Part shown: piece by piece, positions 55,166-64,000 of the stretch | How the letters are laid out: each line of letters begins with the position of its first letter | Position numbering within the stretch: the stretch's first letter is position 1 | DNA from: Calamus simplicifolius | Lineage: Eukaryota; Streptophyta; Magnoliopsida; Arecales; Arecaceae | Direction: 5' to 3' | Assembly (NCBI GenBank): GCA_900491605.1 | Contig: UESW01004240.1 | Coordinates: 606,293-670,292 of the forward strand | DNA: 64,000 nt | Position numbers and translations under genes: made by a program | Notes under the pieces: generated by a model | Told to the model about the DNA's origin: nothing | The model's database searches: none | Seen by the model: the letters and a program-made list of their open reading frames with translations, nothing else

Positions 55166-56746
55166 ATCTCCCACTTGCCCTAAAGCAAATGTGACATGTC
55201 TCTAAGTCCCATCCATCAAGATGTAGCTCAAAACCTCGAGCCGGTAATGTCTTAGTAAACGGATCAGCTATATTGATCGCAGATGCGATCTTCTCAACTG
55301 AAATGTCTCCTCTACTGATAATCTCTCTCACAAGGTGAAATTTTCTCTCTATATGCTTTCCTCTACGGTGGTTTCTGGGTTCCTTGGCATTGGCTACTGC
55401 CACTGTTGTCACAGTAGAGTCTAACTGGTTCATGCATATCTGGAACAACTTCTAGATCTTTTAAGAATTCCGAAGCCAGACTGCCTCCTTAGCTGCTTCA
55501 CAAGCTGCTACATATTCAGCCTCCATGGTTGAGTCAGCAATGCAGGTTTGCTTGACGCTTCTCCATATAATGGCTCCTCCCAAAGTGAACACCGCTCCAG
55601 AAGTAGACTTCCTAGAGTCTCTATCTGATTGAAAATCAGAATCTGTATATCCAACAGGAATCAAATCCCTACTGGAATATACCAGCATATAGTTTCTCGT
55701 ACGCCTCAGATATTTTAGAATATGCTTGACTGCAACCCAGTGATCCAATCCTGGGTTTGACTGGTATCGGCTAACCACTCCCACTGCAAAGCAGATGTCG
55801 GGTCTTGTACACAACATTGCATACATCAAACTACCAACTGCCGAAGCATAGGGAATCCGTCTCATATCTTCCTTCTCTTGCGGTGTTTTAGGACACTGCT
55901 CTTTAGAAAGATGAACTCCATGTCGAGTAGGTAAATTACCTTTCTTAGAGTTTTGCATCGCAAATCTGACAAGCACCTTGTCAATATACGATGCCTGAGA
56001 CAACGCCAAAAGCCTATTCTTGCGATCCCGTATAATTTGGATGCCAAGAATGTAGCTTGCTTCTCCCAAATCCTTCATTTGGAATTGGCTGGCTAGCCAG
56101 TTCTTTATTTTGGACAGAGATCCTACATCATTCCCAATGAGTAAAATGTCATCCACACATAAAGAACTAAGAAGACCACTTTATTTCCTTCCTTTTGCTT
56201 ATAGACACAAGGTTCACCTAAATTTTGTTCAAAACCATAACATTTTATGGCTTCATTAAATCTGATGTTCCAAGATCTAGAAGCTTGCTTAAGCCCATAA
56301 ATGGACCTTTGCAATTTGCAGACTTTCTGCTCTTGGCCTTTAACCACAAAACCCTCTGGTTGGACCATATGAATAGTCTCTTCAAGATGGCCGTTCAAAA
56401 ATGCCGTCTTGACATCCATTTGCCATATCTCATAATCATAATGAGCAGCAATGGACAAGAGAATCCGAATGGATTTTAGCATGGCTACTGGCGAAAAAGT
56501 ATCCTCATAGTCTACTCCTTCCTTTTGGGTAAAACCCTTTGCCACTAACCTAGCCTTGAAAGTCTCTACTTTTCCATCGGCTCCTCTTTTTCTCTTATAG
56601 ATCCATTTGCATCCAATAGGCTTTACGCCTTCTGGTAGATCTACAAGCTTCCAGACTGAATTAGAATACATTGATTCCATTTCGAGTTTCATGGCTTCCT
56701 GCCATTTCTCTTGATCAACATCCTCCATTGCCATCTTGTATGTCAA
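55137..56746 (-). pseudogene. Reverse transcriptase and RNase H of the Angela-like element, broken
   Basis: 56746-56123 holds the RT start (GCKWIYKRKRGADGKVETFK, VDVKTAFLNGHLEE-type motif). Near 56150 the YVDD region is shifted (VLYVWMTFYSLGMM in one frame, MDDILLIGND in the next). 56156-55461 gives the RT thumb and RNase H to VAACEAAKEAVWLRN. A further shift near 55455 leads to the RNase H end (IERKFHLVREIISRGD, INIADPFTKTLPARGF). Confidence 0.9.
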
Positions 56747-56969
56747 TGGATCATCATCACTGCCATCGGTGACTGCAACTTGTGCTTCTCCATCCTGACC
56801 ATAGCGGATGGGTAATCTTATTTCCTCCCACTACGTCGTGGTGGCGGTGGTATTTGATCTTGAGTAGTGGTCTCAACTTTTTGTCGTTCAACAACTTTTG
56901 TTGGTGTGGGGCTGATCTCATCAGCTAGCAACTCTTCCAGAACTACTTTACTTCTAGGTTTGAATTCTG

Positions 56970-58105
56970 TCATATAATTGTACTCGAGAAACGTTGCATT
57001 TGTCGACACAAAACTTTGTTATCTTGAGCATTATAAAATAGTCCTCCTCTCGTTCCATTAGGGTACCCAACAAACATGCATACTTCTGAACGAGGTTCCA
57101 ACTTCCCAGTCTTTCCCTTCAGCACATGGGCTGGACATCCCCATATGCGGATGTGTCTCAAACTAGGCTTGCGACCATTCCATAACTCTAAGGGAGTCTT
57201 AGGGATTGACTTAGATGGAACTAAGTTTAGAATGTATACAGCTGTTTGTAATGCATATCCCCAAAATGAGTTAGGCAAAGAAGAATAGCTTAACATTGAT
57301 CTTATCATATCAAGCAAAGTGTGATTCCTTCTTTCAGCTACACCATTTTGCTGTGGTGTCGCAGGTGCCGTGAGCTGTGATAATATTCCATTCTCAATCA
57401 AGTGGTCCTGAAATTCATAATCCAAGTACTCTCCTCCTCGATCAGATCGAAGAGTTTTGATTGATTTACTGAGTTTTTTTCTACTTCAGCATGGAATTCT
57501 TTGAACTTTTCAAAGGCCTCGGATTTTCTTTGCATCAGATATGCATATCCATATCTAGAATAATCATCAATGAATGTGATGAAATATTCATAGCCCCCTC
57601 TAGCTTTGACATTCAAAGGCCCACATACATCAGTATGTATGATCTCTAAAGGTGCTTTTGCTCTTTCACCTTTTGCTGAAAAAGGTCTTTTGGTCATTTT
57701 GCCTTCTAGACAGGATTCACAAACTGGTAGAGTGCCAACCCTTAGCTCTCTTAAAGGACCATCCTTCACTAGTCTTTCTATTCTGTCTATATTAATATGA
57801 CCAAGCCTCAAATGCCATAAATACGTGTCATTATCATTATTCGCAACTTTTCTTCTTTTAGGAGTTGGTTCAGCGACTTTAAACATTTCGGTTTGAAGCA
57901 AGTTGTTGGAATTTGGTTTAACAAAATATAAACCATTTTCAACATACCCAGAACAAATATTTATTCCATTCTTATAAATTGAAACAGAGTCAACACTAAA
58001 AGAAACAGAAATAAATTGTTCATGCAACTTTGACACCGAAATCAAATTCCGTTTGAAATCGAATATAATAAACATTGTCCAAAAGCAAATATTTATTATC
58101 AGCAA
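56970..58105 (-). pseudogene. Integrase of the Angela-like element, broken
   Basis: 58105-57398 has the zinc segment YLWHLRLGHINIDRIERLVK and CESCLEGKMTKRPF. The core start IHTDVCGPLNVKARGGYEYF and IDDYSRYGYAYLM follow. The frame shifts near 57440, at the SDRGGEY-equivalent region, and continues in 57425-56970 with TPQQNGVAERRNHTLLDMIR and the GKRPF-type C-terminal part. Confidence 0.9.
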
Positions 58106-58162
58106 ACGATAGTCGAACTATCCCTACTGCTGTCGCTGACACCTTTTCTCCACTGCCTACTC

Positions 58163-59145
58163 TCATTGTGAAATCTCCCACTTGAAGATCCCGGCAGACT
58201 CAAGCATCTGCAAAGAAACACAGACATGGTTAGATGCTCCTGAATCAATAATCCAGCTTGAGAAATCATTCTCAACTAAGCATGTTTCCATGACTAGTAA
58301 ATCTAATTTACCTTGTTTCTTTTTCTGTTTCAGCTCATCAAGGTACTTTTTACAGTTCCTTTTCCAATGGCCATCTTGATGACAGTGGAAACACTTTCCT
58401 TTAGGTTTAGGCTGAGCAGCAGCCTTTCCTTTCTTCTTCTGGATCTTCTTCTTGTTATCCTTTTTCTTTCCCACATAATTCTTCTTCTTTTTCTTCGAAG
58501 AAGAAGGCTTTGCCTCAGCTGCGTTGGCTTCAGCAACAATTGCCTTACCACCCTTATCATCTATAAGAGTCTCATATATTTGCAGCTCATTCAGGAGTTC
58601 AGTCAGATTACACTTTTTATGATTCATAATGTAATTAGTCCTGAATTGGAGAAAAGCGGAGATAGTGTCTCCAGAATCATGCCAACCTGAGTCTTTTCAT
58701 CAATTTTAGCTCCATTGATCTCAGCCTCATTGAAATGATTGACCATTTTGAGGATGTGCTCACGAACAGAAGAACCATTCTCCATTTTGCCATTCATAAT
58801 GGCTTTTACAGCTTCGTAGCGAGCCTGATCAGATGGGCGTCCAAACATCTGCTGCAGAGATTCCATAATCTCTCTTGCAGTTTCAAAGGCCTCGTGCTTA
58901 GTTCTAAGCACCTCATTCATTGCTGCTAACAAGTAGCAGCGGGCTTTGTTGTTTGCAACAACCCAACGGTTGTACTCATCAGCAACCTTGGAGGCATTGG
59001 TTGGAGGCACTGGAGGACAATCCTCCTTAAGGACATAGTGGTAGTTTTCATTAATGAGAAGGATATTCATGTTGCTTTTCCACTTAACAAAATTTTCACC
59101 AGTTAATACTTGAGAGGCGAGAAGTGAGAAAATCGGGTTTGACAT
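58163..59145 (-). pseudogene. Gag and protease of the Angela-like element, broken
   Basis: 59145-58624 starts MSNPIFSLLASQVLTGENF and carries the copia gag core. A small shift at about 58625 leads to 58627-58163. That part has a lysine-rich stretch, the zinc knuckle CFHCHQDGHWKRNC, and the protease motif WIIDSGASNHVC. The frame is lost again before integrase. Confidence 0.9.
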
Positions 59146-60550
59146 ATTTGCTGAAAATAAGAAAAATTTAATAAATAATTACATAAATATCATTACACAA
59201 TTTAAGGCAAAGTAAATAAGATGCATAAAAGCACATGTTAAAATACACAAAAACATGTTTACTTTAAAGGCCTAAGGAATTTTAATCTCCACAACTAAGT
59301 GCCGCCGTAGGGTAGGTCAAATAGTTGCTAATTAAAATGAGAACTTCTCAATTAATAAGTATCTCCCAAATATCTCATATTTCTAATACTCATTAATTTC
59401 CTTAATTTTGGTCAAGAAAGTAATTAACTAATTTAATTATTTCTTCATGAGTGTGACCCATCGTATCAGACCTTTTGAGACTTAACTTAGAAATTGCCGC
59501 CGTAGGGTAGGTCAATTCTAAAATACATCTTAAAAGTCCTATCGCATGGAAGACAACCTTGGTATTGCCATTAGTAGACACCCTCCGTAGGGAGGACGAA
59601 ATCAAAGCGTCACGAGGCGCTACTAATAACTCACGGTGTTGTACTAACGATGGAGACCAAGGGTTTATATTGTCATATTACCCCTCCACTCATTATTTTG
59701 CAAAAGTATTTTATTTATAAAACAACTTTTGTTTCATAAACTCTTAGTTAATTTAAACAATTTAAATTACTAAGATTTTATAATGTTAAACACTTTAAAA
59801 TTATAAAATAAGCTAAATGTGATAACTTAAATATAACATTTAAATTTAAAACATCACATTTGGCACATTAATTTTGCAAATCCAATTGCTCAATTAATTT
59901 ACAAATTTAATCTCATTAAATTTATTGCAAAGTGCATTAAATATAATTTACTAAAAACTTTTTAGTAAAAAATAATAAAATAATGCACATATGCATGACA
60001 TATAATAATTAGGTAGACACATTTCTATCTAATATGGCATATGCTAGGCATGAAATGTAATTATTATCAACATAACAAAACATTTAATAAGAAGCGAAAT
60101 GAATACATCATCTTTGGAGACAATGAGACTCATCGAATTCCTTGGAACGGTGAGGCTTTTCGAATCACTGAAAAAAGTGAGGCTCTTCGAATTCCTGGAA
60201 ACGATGAGGCTCAGAGCCAAGGGAAGGGATTCCCCACTCAAAACCTCTTGAAAAAATTCTATCGGACACCTTTAAAAATTCTCAATGAAATAGGATCTAT
60301 AACAAGTATAAAAAATTCTAATTGAGAACTTTTCTCAAAACCATGAAGAACCATTCTTCATCAATACAAAATGAATCATATATTCAATTGATCTAATCAA
60401 AAGAAATTACATAACTTATTCCATGGAATAGAAAAATTAATGCCAATCCATTCGCAACATTCATCATCATGAAAATATTAAAAGCATATATGCATGAGTG
60501 CCTACCCAATTATCATATAATCAATTATTAAATTAATAGGGGTATAACCT
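59146..60550 (-). other. Leader region of the Angela-like element
   Basis: No coding frame. It contains two copies of GCCGCCGTAGGGTAGGTCA (near 59300 and 59495) plus a related CCCTCCGTAGGGAGGACG (near 59581). A 30-bp repeat (GAGGCTCTTCGAATTCCTGG) occurs three times at 60120-60215. Confidence 0.6.
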
Positions 60551-60562
60551 GCTCTGATACCA
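60551..60562 (-). other. Primer binding site of the Angela-like element
   Basis: GCTCTGATACCA on the plus strand is TGGTATCAGAGC on the minus strand, two bases inside the 5' LTR. Confidence 0.9.
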
Positions 60563-60564
60563 AT

Positions 60565-62271
60565 TGATGGTTATCTCAGAACGATTCTTGAGATGTTTGG
60601 AAGCGAGATAAGGATCAAATCACATATCTTAGCAGAAACAAGATAAGGATCAAATCACATATCTTAAAAATTGAGTTAGCGATCTATACGTATTAATTTA
60701 ATAACAAGAATAATAAGAGATTAAGAAATCGACCTTTTGTTCTTCATGAACACTACCTTGGAATCACCAAATCCTTTGATCACCACGGATCTTTCCAAAC
60801 GTTCTCCAGATTATGATGAACACGAACGAGTGGGCATTCCTTTTGATTTGGGTTGAGATTACACAACTGAATTTAATTCACTTTGTATTCTCAACTCATG
60901 AGATAAAGTGAAGTTGAAGAGGAACTCTCTAGTTGATCATTATTGTCTCGTGAATCTTATATTCACATAGAATAACAACTATCAACCTCTTTATTAATTA
61001 ATCAATTAATTAATATTTAAAGATCACTTCCAACTTGGAATTACTTTAACGTCAATCCAACAACCAATTATTGGTTAGATATATTTATCATGGGATGTTA
61101 CGGGAGAGAGAAAGGCTCTCTCACGATCCCATATTTATTTCTCAACAACTAAATAATTTCATATAGACTTTCTCGTAGAATATGCCTACGATGTGTTCCC
61201 TAGCACACTATATAATAGAAATTAATCCAATTAATTTCTATAAAAAATAATTTAGAATTCTCAATTCCAAATTAATAACTCAACCCAACATATCATAAAG
61301 TTCACATAATTTAATGGAGCCATCCAGAGGAACTATGGACATTATAATTCTAAGCTCCAATAATTTTGACATTCAATTAACACCTTAATTAAAATATCAA
61401 AATTATTAATTCCAAATTACCTACTAAAAATTTGGAACTGCACTCTTAAAATTATAAAATTAATTATATTCAAAAGATTTGAATCGTCCATTATCACTGC
61501 ATATAAATCAATCCTCCATAAACGGTTCATGATTAAAGCTAGGCATTTTCCGTTAACCTCTTTAATCACATCTTTATCCATAAGTACCATTGATTCTATA
61601 ATGAATAATATATTTATGATCCAATCAAGCACTCTTATTATTCAAGTCCCGAATGGAACCGTCCATCTGACTTCTTTACGAAGAATGGATTTCATCTTGT
61701 ATATTAATATTTTCGGCTACTTATGTTATTATATTTCAATATACCAAGAATTTGACACTATGTTTCTGTGTCATTATCCGGTAAATCAAAAATATAATAT
61801 AATAAATAGGAGTCTATTAATTACTCAAAATTAAGATCGATTCACATATGACCATCGATTAATTTTGAATTCTCTATTTTAACAACGAATTTATTAGAGA
61901 TTCATAATTAATCGTGTTCCAGTCCTATATAATCAAATATATAAAGCGCTTTCATTCCGATAATCTCATTATCAACAATCCGGATAAGATCGTTTCATTC
62001 AGAATGTAATGAACCGCGCTAGTAATTTTAAATTAAAGATCTCGTTTGCAACTTTAATTTATAATTACGAATAAATTTAGATTATTTTTCTTTAAATATT
62101 ATCCTCTGTATATAACACTTATACACATATTTAAAGTCACATTTAAATAATCCAGAGATTTTTGATATTTATAAAGCATCATAACATGCATGCAAGTATA
62201 ATATTGAAAAAATTTCTTAAATATTCAGTAAAATAATAAATGTCATTTGTTTATGGGCACATATCCTAACA
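60565..62271 (-). repeat. 5' LTR of the Angela-like element
   Basis: Plus-strand reading starts TGATGGTTATCTCAG and ends GCACATATCCTAACA. It aligns along its whole length with 53454-55165. Confidence 0.9.
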
Positions 62272-62276
62272 TGTGG

Positions 62277-62680
62277 CCGTAAGTCTGGGGCAAGACGACA
62301 TCTTCTTCTTCCTCCTCCCTATTCCCCTTCTCCCCATCTAGATTATGCAAATATAGTTGTTAAAAATAGCACCAAAATCGAGTGACTGAATGAAAAACGA
62401 TGCCTTCCTGCTGCTCCACCAACTCTCTCTTCGTCTTTCTTCGTCTGAATGATGCTCTAATTTCCCTTCGTCTCTCCTCCACTTCCTACTCTCTCTGAAA
62501 ACACCACTCCATCCTCTTCCAAATCCCTTAAACTCCATCCTTTTTCTTCATTTTTTTCTTAACCTCCCATGCCGGAGGTCAGAGCTTCTCACCATCATTT
62601 GTGATCACCTTCGGAGATGGAAGGGGGGAGTGAGGACGAAGACCCAATCGCTTTCATTTTATTTTCATTTTTTCTTTCAT
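62277..62680. other. Interior of the ADH-carrying Harbinger-family element, right of copia
   Basis: A CT-rich stretch, then sequence without a family I recognise. The minus-strand frame 62338-62538 (MEFKGFGRGWSGVFRESRKW) is Arg/Ser-rich and unsupported. It may be further captured sequence or leader. Confidence 0.4.
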
Positions 62681-62876
62681 CAGTGCCCCTGGAATACCTA
62701 AAGCGAGAATACGTGCTATTCCATGAGGTATCATGGAATAGCAAAATAAGAATACGAGGGTGTCGGAAGAATAAGGATTTTGGTAGGGCCCACATACCTT
62801 TTTACTGCTGTTTGGGAGAATAAGATGGAATAAGGCCCTATTCCAACCTGAAATAGGGCATCCAAACATAGCCTAA

Positions 62877-63278
62877 GGTAGTGTTTGAAATAGAGAATAA
62901 GAGGGGATATCTTGAAATAGAGAATAAGAGGATATCCCCTTTTATTCTCTATTTCAAGCCTGGACTGGATATCCCCTCTTATTCTCTATTTCAAGCCTGG
63001 ACTGGATATCCCCTCTTATTCTCAAAAGCCATAACTATAAAGGATAGCTAGGAATAAAGTTAACCAGAGGGATAACCCTTCAATTTATTTCCTAGAAAAT
63101 GCAGGAATAGCTGGTTATCCCTTCAAATAAGAGTAAAAAAAGTTATTCTATGGATTTACCTTTTTGCATTTGATATGATCAATGGAATAGCTAAGAGATA
63201 TCCCTAGGGATAGACAGAGGATAAACTCTATCCCGTATACTTATTTAGAAATGATATTTTTTTCTATCAAACACTATC
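62877..63278. mobile_element. Tourist-like MITE, family A, second complete copy
   Basis: Starts GGTAGTGTTTGAAATAGAG, ends CTATCAAACACTATC, with TAA at 62874-62876 and 63279-63281. It is colinear with 901-1243 but longer because a 37-bp unit (ATTCTCTATTTCAAGCCTGG...) is tandemly duplicated at 62944-63017. Confidence 0.85.
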
Positions 63279-63422
63279 TAAGGAACCCAGAAATAGCTGG
63301 AGCTATCTCTTGATGGCAAAATTATTATTAAAAAAAATAATTATTTCCTTAGCTATTCCTTGAATAAATTCTATTCTGTACACTTATTGAGGATAGTATT
63401 TTAGAAATCAAATACTACCTTA

Positions 63423-64000
63423 AATTAAAAGTTTAGTAATCTAATCCCAGATGCTTCCATAAGGTACGAACAATCAAGAGTGCTTTCATTTCTATCTGGC
63501 TTCCGTAACACAACCTAAAAAGAAAGCTGAACAGATCCATGAAATGTTCTTCAAAAAAGTTCTTTTTCATTCTCTGCGACTTGTGTCGTTCTAGAGCGGT
63601 CTCTGAGCAATCGATGCCTAAGAGCGACCAGCCGTAGGTGTACTATTTTTGCCTAAAAGTAGTCGGATCTCAACGGAAGAAGAATGCCAAGAGTGCTTGC
63701 AGGCATCTCCAGGTTCTCTTCCACTCGTGCCGTAAACTTACTTTAACGTGTTTGACCGACCGCATGAACACTGCTTCGATTTCGCGCCGTCTAATCTCTC
63801 GGACATCGCCGCTCCTTTTCCATAACTTTAATCAGAGCACGATTGAGCTGTCTAATCATAGATGGGGGCCTTTTTGATTTGAACAGTTTTGAACTTATTA
63901 TTTTTCAATCCGATCCTTGATTAGTTAGATATAGCATATGCCTATCAGAGGGAATCCTACTTATCGTCTCACCCGCCGCTTAGAGCTCACTAAGCGTAGA
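63423..64000. other. Right edge, nothing identified
   Basis: Mixed-composition sequence with one 79-codon frame (63638-63877) that lacks any feature I can name. No transposon end was recognised. Confidence 0.4.

Larger units (their letters stand above)
53454..62271 (-). mobile_element. Ty1/copia retrotransposon, Angela-like, inserted in the ADH fragment
   Basis: An 8.8-kb element on the minus strand with LTRs of 1712 bp (53454-55165) and 1707 bp (60565-62271). The flanks are CGTGG (53449-53453) and TGTGG (62272-62276), a 5-bp duplication with one C-to-T change. The primer site TGGTATCAGAGC is at 60551-60562 on the minus strand. The purine tract AAGTGGGAGAT lies at 55166-55176. Long LTRs and the RT/RNase H sequence (ILGIQIIRDRKNRLLALSQA; TEAEYVAA-like) suggest the Angela branch. 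Frameshifts disable it. Confidence 0.9.
52639..62873 (+). mobile_element. Harbinger-family element carrying an ADH-like exon (Pack-type), split by copia
   Basis: Starts GGTAGTGTTTGGATGTC and ends GCATCCAAACATAGCC, with TAA on both sides (52636-52638, 62874-62876). Without the copia insertion it is about 1.4 kb. The first 343 bp equal the inverse of the right end of the large Harbinger element, ending exactly at GGGCCCAACAA. After that the sequence is unrelated and includes an alcohol-dehydrogenase-like exon. The last 200 bp are the family right end. No transposase is present, so it would move using enzyme from another element. Confidence 0.72.
25211..63419. mobile_element. Outer family-A MITE split into three parts by nested insertions
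   Basis: Three pieces, 25211-25304, 51857-51905 and 63282-63419, read in order as the MITE at 901-1243. The first ends GATATCCCTCCTTATTCCC plus AAA. The second continues AAAAGCTATAACTAC to TTATTCCCTAA. The third continues with CCCAGAAATAGCTGG and GTACACTTATTGAGGATA. The outer ends carry related inverted termini (GGCTATGTTTAAAATA left; AAATCAAATACTACC right). TTA flanks both, at 25208-25210 and 63420-63422. The intervening 38 kb is explained by the insertions listed separately. Confidence 0.8.

Noticed and set aside
62338..62538. 66-codon minus-strand frame (MEFKGFGRGW...)
   Set aside because: Low-complexity Arg/Ser-rich translation of a CT-rich stretch with no recognisable domain.
63638..63877. 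79-codon frame at the right edge
   Set aside because: No domain, no splice context and no matching features; treated as chance.

Overview
This is nuclear DNA from a flowering plant. The evidence is a complete plant-type HRD1 gene with GT-AG introns, a nuclear tRNA-Gly, and several plant transposon lineages (Ty1/copia of the Tork and Angela types, Ty3/gypsy of the Tat type, PIF/Harbinger, Mutator-like and RTE LINE). The Tat element carries a separate antisense gene of the 'putative gypsy-type transposon' kind, which I associate with monocots. A palm-like monocot is my guess, not something the sequence proves.

Layout. 1-2549: AT-rich spacer with one Tourist-like MITE (901-1243) and a CA/TA repeat block. 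2550-7703: a decayed Tork-type copia retrotransposon with both LTRs. About 8440-19700: the only intact protein gene, HRD1, an ERAD RING-type ubiquitin ligase. It has a 5'UTR exon and seven coding exons whose lengths sum to 1665 nt (554 aa plus stop). Its introns hold a 5'-truncated RTE LINE with 17-bp target duplications, a 99-bp MITE and a 38-bp tandem repeat. 19700-25200: spacer with tRNA-Gly(GCC) and a TIR element that contains a solo LTR.

25211-63419 is the most unusual region. I read it as one small Tourist-like MITE (about 280 bp of its own sequence, TSD TTA on both sides) stretched to 38.2 kb by nested insertions. First, a large PIF/Harbinger element (25305-51856, TSD AAA) carries a decayed Myb-like ORF1, a decayed DDE transposase, an RNase H1 N-terminal-like exon and a fragment of a plastid-type fructose-bisphosphate aldolase gene. 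It is itself broken by a 12.7-kb Tat gypsy element (TSD GTTGG) and a 4-kb LTR element, which contains a Mutator-like MITE (10-bp TSD). Then three further Harbinger-family elements sit in tandem, each separated by TAA, apparently all inserted in the same TAA trinucleotide: a 730-bp MITE, a 1.4-kb element carrying an alcohol-dehydrogenase-like exon (itself split by an 8.8-kb Angela-type copia), and a second copy of the outer MITE family.

How it fits together. HRD1 and the tRNA are the only loci likely to work for the host. The remainder records layered transposition. Two different Harbinger-family elements hold host gene pieces, which suggests gene-fragment capture in this family. The Tat element is convergently organised: gag-pol on the minus strand and the antisense gene on the plus strand, with its own TATA box and G-box, separated by eleven copies of a 140-bp minisatellite. 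63423-64000 shows nothing I can name.
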